Assembly: GCA_963765745.1 (NCBI GenBank)
Contig: CAVXXM010000004.1
Location: forward strand, 1 to 64,000
Reading direction: 5' to 3'
DNA from: JAHFPN01 sp963765745
GTDB lineage: Bacteria; Pseudomonadota; Alphaproteobacteria; Rhizobiales; Xanthobacteraceae
DNA: 64,000 nt
Shown: positions 18,013-26,970 of the stretch, piece after piece
How positions within the stretch are numbered: the first letter of the stretch is position 1
Layout: each line of letters begins with the position of its first letter
Translations under genes and position numbers: made by a program
Notes under the pieces: model-generated
Databases searched by the model: none
What the model saw: the letters and a program-made list of their open reading frames with translations, nothing else
Told to the model about the DNA's origin: nothing

Positions 18013-19484
18013 AATGAGACGGCGCGACAAAACAGGCGGCAAAGTTAAAGCGCGACGCCACAAGGCGTTGACGCTGAAGCGCCGCAATACGCTAAAGGCC
18101 ATGCGCCGTCGCAGTTCCCCCTGCCGGCCGGGAAACAAATGTCGCGCGGCTTAGCCGTGAGTTGAGCGAAGCGTTCGAGCAGCAGGCGGCGACTGCCGAG
18201 ATTCTGAACGTCATCAGCAACTCGCCCACCGATACCCAGCCGGTGTTCGACGCCATAGTGCAGAGTGGTTTGAAGCTCTTTCCGGGCGCCCTCGTCAGCG
18301 TCGCGCTCAGGTATGGGGACATGATCAACGCCGCGGCCGTCGCCGCGCCGGATCCTGCTCGCGTCGAAGCGTGGCGGCGCACAATTTCCCGTACCCCCCT
18401 CGCGCGGAATTACATGCACGGCGCAGCCTTGCTTGATCGCAGGATCGTGGATATTCCCGACGTGGCGGATGCCCCGGCGGAATTTGTCGCCGGGGGCCAA
18501 AACTTCCTGACCAGCGGCAACCGCGCGATCACGATCATGCCCATGATGCGCGGCGATGAGGCGATCGGCCTGCTCAGCGTCGTGCGGCTTGTGGCCGGAC
18601 CGCTGTCCGACAAGCAGCTTGCGGTGCTGCGGACATTTGCCAACCAAGCGGTCATCGCCATCGAGAACACGCGGCTGCTCAAGGAGCTGCGCGAGAGAAC
18701 CAGCGAAGTAGAGCGATCCTATGGTTTGGTCCAACAGCAGACCAGCCAATTGGAAGCGCAGTCGCAGGAGCTCTTCAAGCTTAACCAACAACTTGAACAG
18801 CGCGTTGTCGATCAAGTAGGTGAGATCGAGCGCATGGGCAGGTTGCGACGTTTCCTTCCTCCACAGGTGGCTGATCTGATCGTCGCGTCTGGAACGGAGA
18901 AGCAGCTAGAAAGTCACCGTCGGGAGATCACCGCACTGTTCTGCGACCTGCGCGGGTTCACTGGCTTCTCCGAAAGCTCTGATCCGGAAGATGTGATGGC
19001 TCTGTTGCGTCAGTACCATGCTGCGATTGGTGAGATCCTCGTCAAATACAGCGGTACGCTTGAGCGATTCGCTGGCGACGGAGTGATGGTGATTTTTAAC
19101 GATCCTGTTCCGGTATCCAACCCGGCGCTACAGGCTGTGCAGATGGCGCTGGATATGCGCGTCACAATCGGTGCGTTAATCGAGAAATGGTTACGACTAG
19201 GTCACGACATTGGCTTTGGCATTGGTATCGCGCACGGATATGCCACGCTCGGCACCATCGGCTTTGAAGGACGCTTCGACTATGCCGCAATTGGGACGGT
19301 TTCCAATGTCGCATCCCGGCTTTGCGACGAGGCCAAGCCCGGCCAAATCCTAATTAGCCCCCGTGTCATGATGGCTGTCGAAGACGCCGTGGTCGTCGAG
19401 CCGGTGGGCGATTTTTCGCTCAAGGGCATCCGCCGTCCCATGTCAGCCTACAACGTGCTTGCGGCCTCACCTTCAAAAAGCTGA
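18013..19484 (+). CDS. GAF domain class III adenylate/guanylate cyclase
   Basis: Makes cAMP (or cGMP). Order: a very basic N-terminus (MRRRDKTGGKVKARRHKAL, residues 1-45), a GAF sensor domain (NVISNSPTDTQPVFDAIVQS to FANQAVIAIENTRLLKEL), a coiled coil, then the cyclase domain with ITALFCDLRGFTGFSE (first metal Asp), LERFAGDGVMVIFND (second) and GRFDYAAIGTVSNVASRL. ATG 18013 has AAGGGGAGG upstream and matches the basic start of Bradyrhizobium relatives; one base is missing near 18118 just before AGRETNVARLSREL. Base composition and codon choice look less GC-biased than its neighbours. The 257 bases upstream hold no gene. Confidence 0.82.
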
Positions 19485-19561
19485 ATGGCAGCGACAAGCG
19501 CGACGAGCCCAGCGTCGGATACAATATCTGTTCCTGGCACATCTGGACGCCGCTCGCGCGT

Positions 19562-20353
19562 TTAGCGCGCCCCGCCGGTATCGTTGTTGAAGGCATGGTT
19601 GACGCCCGGATACATGTAAATCGTGTAGCGCTTGCCGTTTGCCTTCAGCGCCGACTCGTAAGCCGCGATACCGGCATTCACGCGCTGGTCGAGCTCGGCA
19701 TAATGCAGCAGCAGCGGCGCGCGGATGGCCGGCACCTGGTCGGCGGGGACCTGCAGCCCGTAATAAACCACCACGGCTTTGAGCTCGGGCCTCGCCGCCG
19801 CCATGCGATTGGCCACGCCGCCGCCGAAGCAAAATCCGACGGCGCCGACATTGCCGTTCAATTCGGCGTGCGCCAGAACGAAGGGCACCGCCGCGACGGC
19901 CGCCGCGGTGATATCCTCGGGGTTGGTTTTGCCGTGAAGCTCGCGCGCTTTGTCCTCGTCGGGCGGCGTGCCGCCGGACACCGACAGCAAGTCGGGAGCG
20001 AAGGCCAGGAAACCCTCGACCGCGAACCGCCGGGCGAGGTCCTCGATGTGCGGATTGAGACCGCGGTTCTCCTGGATGATGATGATGGCGGGGCGTTTGC
20101 CCTTCGCTGTCGGGCGCACCAGGTAGCCGTTGATCTTGCCCTTGGGCGAGTCGTAGGCGACGCGCTCGGCCACCAGGCGCGCGTCGTTCTCGGCCACGAT
20201 GGCGGCCTGGGCGTAGTCGTTGTGCAGGAGTGGCAACAGCGCCGCGGCGGCCGCGGCCGAGCCGGCCAGCGTGGCGAGCCGGTCGAGGAAGTCGCGGCGG
20301 TTCATGCCGCCGTGCGTGAAGCTGTCGTAGAGATTGATGATGCGTTGATCCAT
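19562..20353 (-). CDS. Dienelactone hydrolase family protein, Tat-exported
   Basis: An alpha/beta hydrolase. The N-terminus carries a twin-arginine signal (MNRRDFLDRLATLAGSAAAA), so the enzyme should be periplasmic. The DLH domain shows IIIIQENRGLNPHIEDLARR, FLAFAPDLLSVSGGTPPDED, GAVGFCFGGGVANRMA (nucleophile Cys in GFCFGG), and the catalytic Asp and His regions LHYAELDQRVNAG and MYPGVNHAFNND. The protein stops at GGAR, about 20-25 residues before the usual end; a frameshift near 19565 probably displaced the tail towards 19490. Convergent with the cyclase. Confidence 0.85.
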   Translation of the reverse strand: MDQRIINLYDSFTHGGMNRRDFLDRLATLAGSAAAAAALLPLLHNDYAQAAIVAENDARLVAERVAYDSPKGKINGYLVRPTAKGKRPAIIIIQENRGLNPHIEDLARRFAVEGFLAFAPDLLSVSGGTPPDEDKARELHGKTNPEDITAAAVAAVPFVLAHAELNGNVGAVGFCFGGGVANRMAAARPELKAVVVYYGLQVPADQVPAIRAPLLLHYAELDQRVNAGIAAYESALKANGKRYTIYMYPGVNHAFNNDTGGAR

Positions 20354-20392
20354 GATCTCCCGTCCAGGAAGGCGCGTTTATGAGTTTACGCG

Positions 20393-21346
20393 CTAGTCGA
20401 ACAGACTGGAGACGCTCTCTTCGGCCGCGGTGCGGTTGATCGCCTCGCCGAGCAGCGTCGCGATCGACAGCACGCGGATATTGCGGGCGACGCGCACGGC
20501 CTCGGTCGGCTGGATCGTGTCGGTGATGACGAGCTCCTTGAGCTTGGAGGCGCTGATCCGCGCCACCGCTCCGCCCGAGAGCACGCCGTGGGTGATATAG
20601 GCGTAGACCGCCTTGGCGCCCTTCTCGAGCAGCGCATCGGCGGCGTTCACCAGCGTGCCGCCGGAATCCACGATGTCGTCGATCAGGAGGCAGGTCTGCC
20701 CGTCCACGTCGCCGATCACGTTCATCACTTCGGATTCGTCCGGCCGCTCGCGCCGCTTGTCGATGATGGCGAGCGGCGCGTCGATGCGCTTGGCGAGCCC
20801 GCGCGCCCGCACCACGCCGCCGACGTCCGGCGACACCACGGTGATGTTCTTGAGCTCGAAGCGCTCCTTGATGTCGCGCACCATCACCGGCGAGGCGTAG
20901 AGGTTGTCGGTCGGGATATCGAAGAAGCCCTGGATCTGCCCGGCATGCAGGTCGACGGTCAGCACGCGCTCCGCGCCGGCGTGGGTGATCAGATTGGCGA
21001 CGAGCTTGGCCGAGATCGGCGTGCGCGGGCCGACTTTGCGGTCCTGCCGCGCATAGCCGAAATAGGGGATCACCGCCGTGATGCGCCGCGCCGAGGCGCG
21101 CCGCAGCGCGTCGATGATGATCAGCAGCTCCATCAGGTGGTCGTTGGCCGGGAACGAGGTCGACTGCACGACGAACACGTCGCGGCCGCGCACGTTCTCC
21201 TCGATCTCGACGAAAATCTCCATGTCGGCGAAGCGCCGCACCACGGCCTTGGTCAGCGGGGTGGCGAGGTGGGCGGCGATGGCATCCGCGAGCGCGCGGT
21301 TGGAATTGCCGGCGACCAGCTTGATCTCACCGTTATTCGAGGCCAT
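20393..21346 (-). CDS. prs: Ribose-phosphate pyrophosphokinase (PRPP synthetase)
   Basis: Makes PRPP from ribose-5-phosphate and ATP. ATG 21346 is chosen over GTG 21352 because GGGGGAA lies at proper spacing. The uninterrupted product of about 317 residues has KLVAGNSNRALADAIA, VVQSTSFPANDHLMELLI, PYFGYARQDRKVGPRTPISA, VDLHAGQIQGFFDIPTDNL, VVSPDVGGVVRARGLA and the PRPP loop CLLIDDIVDSGGTLVNAA. Supplies substrate to apt and other transferases. Single transcription unit. Confidence 0.94.
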   Translation of the reverse strand: MASNNGEIKLVAGNSNRALADAIAAHLATPLTKAVVRRFADMEIFVEIEENVRGRDVFVVQSTSFPANDHLMELLIIIDALRRASARRITAVIPYFGYARQDRKVGPRTPISAKLVANLITHAGAERVLTVDLHAGQIQGFFDIPTDNLYASPVMVRDIKERFELKNITVVSPDVGGVVRARGLAKRIDAPLAIIDKRRERPDESEVMNVIGDVDGQTCLLIDDIVDSGGTLVNAADALLEKGAKAVYAYITHGVLSGGAVARISASKLKELVITDTIQPTEAVRVARNIRVLSIATLLGEAINRTAAEESVSSLFD

Positions 21347-21472
21347 CGGCACTTCCCCCGGCCGCGGAATCGGCTCGCGCGGGCCCGGTAGCGGAGTCCC
21401 TAGCCGTGGCCCGCGGCGCTGTAAAGTTGCCGGGCCGTTTCGCCCCGGAATTCTTTGGCGCGGTTAACCGGC

Positions 21473-22033
21473 TCAACGCCGCGGGTCGGCGAAGGCGATG
21501 ACGGGCCCGGACGGCGCCCTCGCGCCGGGGCGCATCGGGCGCCGGTAGCGGCGTCCGCCGCCGGTCGCGGCCATGATCGCCTCGAGGCTGCGGGCCGCGA
21601 TGCGCGCCAGCGTCGCATCGTCGACCTTCTGCCAGAAATCCTTGCGCACGGCGCCGGCCGGCTCGACGCCGGTGACCTGGTTCACGCGCTGCTGCGCGCC
21701 GTCGAACACGTCCGCGACCCAGGAAATGCGCGCCTTCTTGCCTTCGAATTCGGCCAGCAGATAGAGCCGCACCCGGTAGGCGGCCGCGCCCGTGCGCGAG
21801 ACGATGGGAAGCTGCTTGGCTTCCGCTTCGGCCGAAAGCTTCGCCACCAGACGCTCGAACACCGGCTGCGGCGGACCGTCGATGGATTCGATCGCGATGG
21901 TGCGGCCGCCGATCTGCGGGATCGAGCCGGTGATCAGTGGGTCGCCCGCGGTCTGGCAGCCGGCGAGCAGAACGGCGGAAAGCAGAATGGCCGCGGCGCG
22001 GCCCGGTGCCCGATCTGGTACGCATCGACGCAT
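21473..22033 (-). CDS. Hypothetical lipoprotein
   Basis: An exported protein of about 186 residues with a lipoprotein signal: ATG 22033, RAAAILLSAVLLAGCQTAG, Cys near residue 25. The mature part contains GDPLITGSIPQIGGRTIAIE, IDGPPQPVFERLVAKLSAEA, AYRVRLYLLAEFEGKKARIS, VADVFDGAQQRVNQVTGVE and a C-terminal region typical of a conserved hypothetical family in Hyphomicrobiales. An upstream ATG at 22078 is in frame but would spoil the signal. A GGCGGGG ribosome site precedes 22033. No frameshift. Follows pgeF by 70 bases. Confidence 0.75.
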   Translation of the reverse strand: MRRCVPDRAPGRAAAILLSAVLLAGCQTAGDPLITGSIPQIGGRTIAIESIDGPPQPVFERLVAKLSAEAEAKQLPIVSRTGAAAYRVRLYLLAEFEGKKARISWVADVFDGAQQRVNQVTGVEPAGAVRKDFWQKVDDATLARIAARSLEAIMAATGGGRRYRRPMRPGARAPSGPVIAFADPRR

Positions 22034-22102
22034 CCCCGCCGGCTGCGCCCTTCTTGTGTCGAGGGTCGCGCAGGCCAATTGCGAATTCGTAGCGGCAATT
22101 GC

Positions 22103-22888
22103 CTATGGCGTCGAGTCGGGCGCGAGCGCGATCGCGGCGACCAGCCGGCCGTAGTCGGCCTCCTTGCGGTGCACCGAGCGGCGATAGCTATAAAAGTGCG
22201 TCTCGTCGGCGTAGGTGTCGAGCCCGAGGTCCTGGATCATGCCGACGCGCGCCATCAGGAGCTTGCGCGCGATATAGCCGGGCAGGTCGAACATGGCGTG
22301 GCCGGGCTGCTCGGCCGCGCGAGAAATAGCAGCGGTTGCCGGGATCGTCGGCGCGGAAGCGGGCGACGAATTCGGGACCCACCTCGTAGCTTTCCTTGCG
22401 GATCAGCGGGCCGATGGCGGCGACGATGCGCGTCGCGCTGGGCGCCGAGCTTCTCCATGGCGGCGACCGCGGACTCGATCACGCCGTCAAGCGCGCCCTT
22501 CCAGCCCGCGTGCACGGCGGCGACCACGCCCGCGGCTTCGTCGGCGAGCAGCACGGGCCCGCAATCGGCGATCGTGATGCCGACGGCGAGATTCGGGCGT
22601 CGCGGTGACGACCGCATCGGCGCGCGGCCGTCCGTCTTGCGTCCACGGATGCGTGGCGACCACCGCGTCGGGCGAATGGACTTGAAACGCCATAGCCAAC
22701 GCGCCCTCGGCGACTTCCAGCGCCGCGGTCATGCGCTTGCGGTTCTCGTTCACGCGCGCGCGGTCGTCATTGGAGCCGAGGCCGCCATTGAGGCTCGCAT
22801 AGACGCCCTCCGACACGCCGCCCTCGCGGGTGAAGAAGGCATGGCGCACGCGCTTGAGCGTGCCGAGTGCCGGCGATTGAATCAACAT
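22103..22888 (-). CDS. pgeF: Polyphenol oxidase family / purine nucleoside phosphorylase YfiH
   Basis: A DUF152 (YfiH/LACC1) protein, now known to have purine nucleoside phosphorylase-type activities. Zinc-ligand blocks are present: FQVHSPDAVVA (His), TIADCGPVLLADE (Cys) and VVAAVHAGWKGALDGVIE (His); the N-terminus has RHAFFTREGGVSEGVYASLN. Frameshifts near 22605, 22440 and 22320 break the frame but the net length (262 codons) is normal. ATG 22888 lies 30 bases after the stop of the MidA-like gene; lgt-midA-pgeF form a conserved run in alphaproteobacteria. Confidence 0.85.
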
Positions 22889-22918
22889 GTCCGAGACTCG
22901 CCGCCGCCTCAGGCGATG

Positions 22919-24008
22919 TCAAACCCGGGCGGCGCCGGCAGATTCCTGTTGCGAAAAAGCGAACACCTTGAACAGCTCGCCCATGCCCGGAGCCGGACCC
23001 GTGAGGCGCGCGAGCGCCGCGTCGATCGCCTCCGTCTGCGCGGGTGCGCTCTTCTTCAGCCGCTCGGCGCGCAGTCCGATGCCGAGACGGCGGAGAAAAC
23101 CGCCCTGCGTCACAGGCCCGTGCAGGCTCACGCCTTGTCCTTTAATGGCGGCACCGAGCGCCTCGAAATCGACGTGCGCGGTGAGATCGGCTTCGCCGGG
23201 GTCTTCGAGCGGATCAAATGGCTTGTGCCTCCGCACGGCCTGCAACGTGTCGCCGAATGCCGTTTGCATGTGGCCGTAATCGATAACGAGCCCCGCGCCG
23301 CCGGACGCCGCGATCCGCCGCGCGATTTCCTGCATCGGACCTAAATCTCTCCGCTCCAGCATCGCACCCGCAGGCGCGGGCCGCAGCCGGGGTGGCAGGT
23401 TTTCCTCAAGCGCGGGCAATGCCGCCGGATCGAGCCCGAATACGAGCTTGCCGTCCGGCCCGAGGCCGACCCGGCGCTCGTGCCAGCCATCCTCGGCCTT
23501 CACGAATTGATCGACCGGCAGCGCATCGACGAACTCATTGGCGACCGCTGAGCAACGGACCGTCGGGCAAGGATTCCGGCCGCTCGTGCCAGGTGACCGG
23601 CACGCCGCTTCGCGCGAGGGCTATGCGCTGGCGCTCCTTGAGTATTGGGCTCGTCTCGATCAGATGCACGTCGAGCGCCGCGCGGAACTCCGGCAATACT
23701 TTCGCCGCGCGCAGCATGTCCTGCATCAGGGTGCCGCGGCCGGGCCCCATTTCGACCAGCAGCACGCGGCGCGGCGCGCCCATCCTGCGCCACACCTCGG
23801 CGCACCAGAGCCCGATCAATTCCCCGAACATCTGGCTCACTTCCGGCGCGGTGGTGAAATCGCCGGCCGCGCCGAGCGGATCGCGCGTCGTGTAATAGCC
23901 GTGCTGCGGATGGCCGAGACAGAGCGCCATGTAGCGCGAGACCGGCATCGGCCCGTCGGCTTCGATCAGCGCGCGGATTTCGCGCTCGAGGGGCGTCATG
24001 CCGCTCAT
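22919..24008 (-). CDS. Class I SAM-dependent methyltransferase, MidA/NDUFAF7 family
   Basis: A protein arginine methyltransferase-type enzyme whose mitochondrial relative NDUFAF7 methylates a complex I subunit. Blocks: PVSRYMALCLGHPQHGYYTT, GAAGDFTTAPEVSQMFGELI, LLVEMGPGRGTLMQDMLRAA (SAM site), then after a frameshift near 23548 NEFVDALPVDQFVK, GLVIDYGHMQTAFGDTLQAV and AHVDFEALGAAIKG. About 363 residues. The start ATG 24008 overlaps the reconstructed lgt stop. As given the frame runs on from lgt without a stop, explained by one extra base in the lgt tail. Confidence 0.85.
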
Positions 24009-24821
24009 GGCGGGCTTGGCGCAGCGCGTAGAGTAGACGAGGCCGGCGCCGAACAGCGCCATCGGAATCGAAAGCAGGATCCCCATCGTCAGTCCGCCGG
24101 CGAGGTAGCCGATATGCGCGTCGGGCTCGCGGAAGAATTCGACCGCGATGCGCGCGAGCCCGTAGCCGCCGACGAACAATCCGCCGATCAGGCCCGGCCG
24201 GGTCAGCGCGCCGCGCCGCATGGCGAACAGCAGGATCGCGAACAGCACGATGCCTTCGAGTCCCGCTTCGTAGAGCTGGCTTGGATGCCGCGGCTCCGGT
24301 CCCGCATGAGGGAACACGAAGGCCCAGGGCACGTCCGCCGGCCGGCCCCACAATTCTCCGTTCACGAAATTGGCGAGCCGCCCGAGGAACAGTCCGATCG
24401 GCGTCACGATCGCCGCCACGTCGAGCATCGATAGCATCGAGAAGCCGCGCGCGCGCGCGAACAGGATGAGCGCGAGCACGGTGCCGAGGAACCCGCCATG
24501 GAACGACATGCCGCCGCGCCACAGCGTGAAAATCTCCGCCGGATGCGCGGCGAAATAGGCCGGATTGTAGAACAGCACATAGCCGAGCCGCCCGCCCAGC
24601 ACGACGCCGAGCGCGATCCAGACGATGGCGTCGTCGATGTCGATGGGCTTGATCGGCGAGTGGCCGCCCCAGGCGCTATCGTTGCCGGCGATGCGGCGCG
24701 CCAGCCACCAGCCGAGCACGATGCCGCCCACATAGGCGAGCGCGTACCAGCGGATCGCGATCGGCCCGAACGAGATCGCGATCGGGTCGAGGGCCGGGAA
24801 AGGCAGCGCGAATAGCGGCAT
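24005..24821 (-). CDS. lgt: Prolipoprotein diacylglyceryl transferase
   Basis: Transfers diacylglycerol to the lipobox Cys of prolipoproteins in the inner membrane. Seven hydrophobic segments and family blocks: IRWYALAYVGGIVLGWWLA, WRGGMSFHGGFLGTVLALI, LGRLANFVNGELWGRPADV (active-site region) and RHPSQLYEAGLEG. ATG 24821. The C-terminal stretch GLVYSTRCAKPA runs into midA; deleting one T near 24045 restores GLVYLRAAPSPP and a TGA at 24007-24005 overlapping the midA ATG. Repaired length is 271 residues. Essential, consistent with error rather than fusion. Confidence 0.9.
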
Positions 24822-24936
24822 GGCCGCGTGATCCGCCGCGGCGACGGTGAAGTCAAGCGCATGCGCTTGCACAATCGCGCGGGCATCTCCATTTTGAGGT
24901 GGTCCGTAGCGCCCAACAGGCGATCAGGAGGCGACC

Positions 24937-25200
24937 ATGACCCAGACCACCGGCCGGTTCTTCGATGAGATGGCCCGCCTCGCCAACGACGCCGCCGGCG
25001 TCGCCGAGGGCTTCCGCCGCGAGGTCGAGATCATCGTGCGCGGCCAGGCCGAGCGCATCCTGCGCGGCATGGATGTGGTCACGCGCGAGGAGTTCGAGGC
25101 CGCCAAGGAGATGGCCGCCAAGGCGCGCGAGGAGAACGAGCGTCTTGCCGCGCGCCTCGCGGAGCTCGAAGCCAAGCTCGGGGCCTCTGGAAAGCGTTGA
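24937..25200 (+). CDS. UbiK/YqiC-family accessory factor (BMFP domain)
   Basis: An 87-residue helical protein: FFDEMARLANDAAGVAEGFR, VEIIVRGQAERILRGMDVV, then a coiled coil VTREEFEAAKEMAAKAREEN and ERLAARLAELEAKL. This is the BMFP family, which includes E. coli UbiK, a trimeric accessory factor for ubiquinone synthesis; relatives also fuse membranes in vitro. ATG 24937 follows CAGGAGG. It is divergent from lgt, the usual place in Hyphomicrobiales. Intact, and from here rightwards the genes are free of indels. Confidence 0.82.
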   Translation: MTQTTGRFFDEMARLANDAAGVAEGFRREVEIIVRGQAERILRGMDVVTREEFEAAKEMAAKAREENERLAARLAELEAKLGASGKR

Positions 25201-25278
25201 TAGGACTCGTACTTCCAGCCTTCATGACGATCGCGAATTGGCGTCCGCACGGCTGTGGACTCCGCCCGCCAGCCCATT

Positions 25279-25326
25279 GAATCAGAAGCCGAATCCGATT
25301 CTTCTGCGGTCGAGGCTGGTTGATTC
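25279..25326. promoter_or_regulatory. Cluster of four GANTC sites upstream of ybjN-like gene
   Basis: GANTC, the target of the alphaproteobacterial cell-cycle methyltransferase CcrM, occurs at 25279-25283, 25291-25295, 25297-25301 and 25322-25326. The 260-base gap 25201-25461 contains no gene. Paired GANTC sites in promoters are known to recruit GcrA in Caulobacter; a regulatory role here is inference from the clustering. Confidence 0.4.
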
Positions 25327-25461
25327 GTTTGCCGGCTGGCCGCAATCGCGCCGGGCAAATGGCGTGGAGTCGTCAGCGTCCGAACACAAAGTCCGTGAAG
25401 CTTGCGTCGGTTTTCGTGACGGGGATTGGGGGACGCGGTCTCCCTAACGCGAGGTCGAAGC

Positions 25462-25974
25462 ATGCCGTTGATCGAATCCGAGATCGAAACCGACACCGAG
25501 GTGCGGGCCAATCCGGTCGATCTCGTCGAGAAACTCGCCTCGCTCAACGACTGGTCGTTCGAGCGCAGCGGCGTTCACGAGCTGACGCTGGTCATCGCCG
25601 GACGCTGGGCCGAGTATCACGCCTCGTTCCAGTGGATGGACGAGCTCGAGGCGTTCCACATCGCCTGCGCATTCGACCTGAAAATCCCCGAGGCCCGGCG
25701 TCACGAGGCGCTGAAGCTCATGGCCATCATCAACGAGCAGCTTTGGCTCGGCCATTTCGACCTCTGGCTCGACGACGGCGTGGTCATGTATCGCCACGCG
25801 CTGCCGCTCGCCGGCGGCGCCATCATGAGCGGACGCCAATGCGAGGCGCTGCTGTCGTGCGCCATCGAGGCGATCGAGCGCTATTACCCCGCCTTCCAGT
25901 TCGTGGTCTGGGCCGGCAAGCCCGCGCGCGAGGCCATCGACGCCACCCAGTTCGAGACCGCCGGCGAGGCGTGA
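25462..25974 (+). CDS. YbjN domain-containing protein
   Basis: A 170-residue cytosolic protein of the YbjN/DUF1790 group: NPVDLVEKLASLNDWSFERS, ELTLVIAGRWAEYHASFQWM, EAFHIACAFDLKIPEARRHE, IINEQLWLGHFDLWLDDGVV, RHALPLAGGAIMSGRQCEAL and CIEAIERYYPAFQFVVWAGK. The fold resembles type III secretion chaperones; in alphaproteobacteria this subfamily is almost always directly upstream of proC, as here (one base between them). ATG 25462 is preferred to an in-frame ATG at 25426 because GAGG precedes it. Function unknown. Confidence 0.85.
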   Translation: MPLIESEIETDTEVRANPVDLVEKLASLNDWSFERSGVHELTLVIAGRWAEYHASFQWMDELEAFHIACAFDLKIPEARRHEALKLMAIINEQLWLGHFDLWLDDGVVMYRHALPLAGGAIMSGRQCEALLSCAIEAIERYYPAFQFVVWAGKPAREAIDATQFETAGEA

Positions 25975-25975
25975 C

Positions 25976-26803
25976 ATGAACGAGCTCGCGTCCGTCCCCG
26001 GGCCGGTGCTTTTGGTCGGCGCCGGCAAGATGGGCGGTGCGTTGCTCGAAGGCTGGCTCGCCCGCGGCCTGCCGCCCGCGCTCGTCGCGGTGCGCGATCC
26101 GGCGCCGGCTCCGTTCGTCGCCAAGCTGCTCGCGACGCGCCGCATCGCCCGCGATCCCGATCCGCCGCTGATCCCGATCCACGCCGCGGTCGTGCTCGCG
26201 GTGAAGCCGCAGGATGCCGCCACGGTAGTTCCGCAGATCGCCCGCTTCGTCGGGCCCGACACGGTCGTGGTTTCGATCATGGCCGGCCGCACGCTCGCTT
26301 CGCTGGCGAAATTCCTTCCCAAGGGCGCCCCGATCGTGCGCGCCATGCCGAATACGCCGGCCGCCATCGGCCGCGGCATCACGGTCGCGGTGCCGAACAA
26401 TCGCGTGAGGGAGGACGCGCGCCGTCTCGCGCATCTCCTGCTCTCCGCCACCGGCCCGGTCGAGTGGATCAAGAACGAGAAATGGATGGACGCGGTGACC
26501 GCGGTCTCCGGCTCCGGCCCGGCCTATGTCTTCCTGCTCGCCGAGGCGCTGGCGCGCGCCGGCGTGGCCGCGGGTCTCCCGAAACCGCTCGCCGAGCGGC
26601 TCGCGCGCGAGACCGTGGCGGGCTCGGGCGAGCTCCTGCATCGCTCGGAGCACGATGCCGGGAAGCTGCGCGAGAACGTGACCTCGCGCGGCGGCACCAC
26701 CGAGGCCGCGCTGAAGCACCTGATGGGCCGGGGCGGGCTCGAAGCCCTGATGAAGAAGGCGGTTGCGGCCGCAACCAAGCGTTCGCGCCAGCTTGCGGGC
26801 TGA
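25976..26803 (+). CDS. proC: Pyrroline-5-carboxylate reductase
   Basis: Last step of proline synthesis. The Rossmann motif LLVGAGKMGGALLEGWL, VLAVKPQDAATVV, VSIMAGRTLASL, VRAMPNTPAAIGRGITVAV, and the C-terminal dimer domain with VSGSGPAYVFLLAEALARAG and ENVTSRGGTTEAALKHLM are complete. 275 residues, uninterrupted. Starts two bases after the ybjN-like stop, so probably co-transcribed. Confidence 0.94.
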   Translation: MNELASVPGPVLLVGAGKMGGALLEGWLARGLPPALVAVRDPAPAPFVAKLLATRRIARDPDPPLIPIHAAVVLAVKPQDAATVVPQIARFVGPDTVVVSIMAGRTLASLAKFLPKGAPIVRAMPNTPAAIGRGITVAVPNNRVREDARRLAHLLLSATGPVEWIKNEKWMDAVTAVSGSGPAYVFLLAEALARAGVAAGLPKPLAERLARETVAGSGELLHRSEHDAGKLRENVTSRGGTTEAALKHLMGRGGLEALMKKAVAAATKRSRQLAG

Positions 26804-26845
26804 ATTCGCACGCCTTTTCTCGGCCATCTGCCTTCACTACACTCC

Positions 26846-26954
26846 CTGTCATCCCGGGCGAGCCGCATAGCGGCAAGACCCGGGATCCAGGATCGCAGGA
26901 GACTACGGTGTTCCTGGATCCCGGATCGGCGCTTCGTGCCGTCCGGGATGACAG
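26846..26954. repeat. Extragenic palindromic repeat
   Basis: CTGTCATCCCGGG at the left end is matched by TCCGGGATGACAG at the right end. Inside, GACCCGGGATCCAGGA and TCCTGGATCCCGGATC form a second complementary pair. The element sits between proC and the TetR gene and belongs to a type dispersed in rhizobial genomes. Confidence 0.8.
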
Positions 26955-26970
26955 AGTTAAGGAGGCTTCC

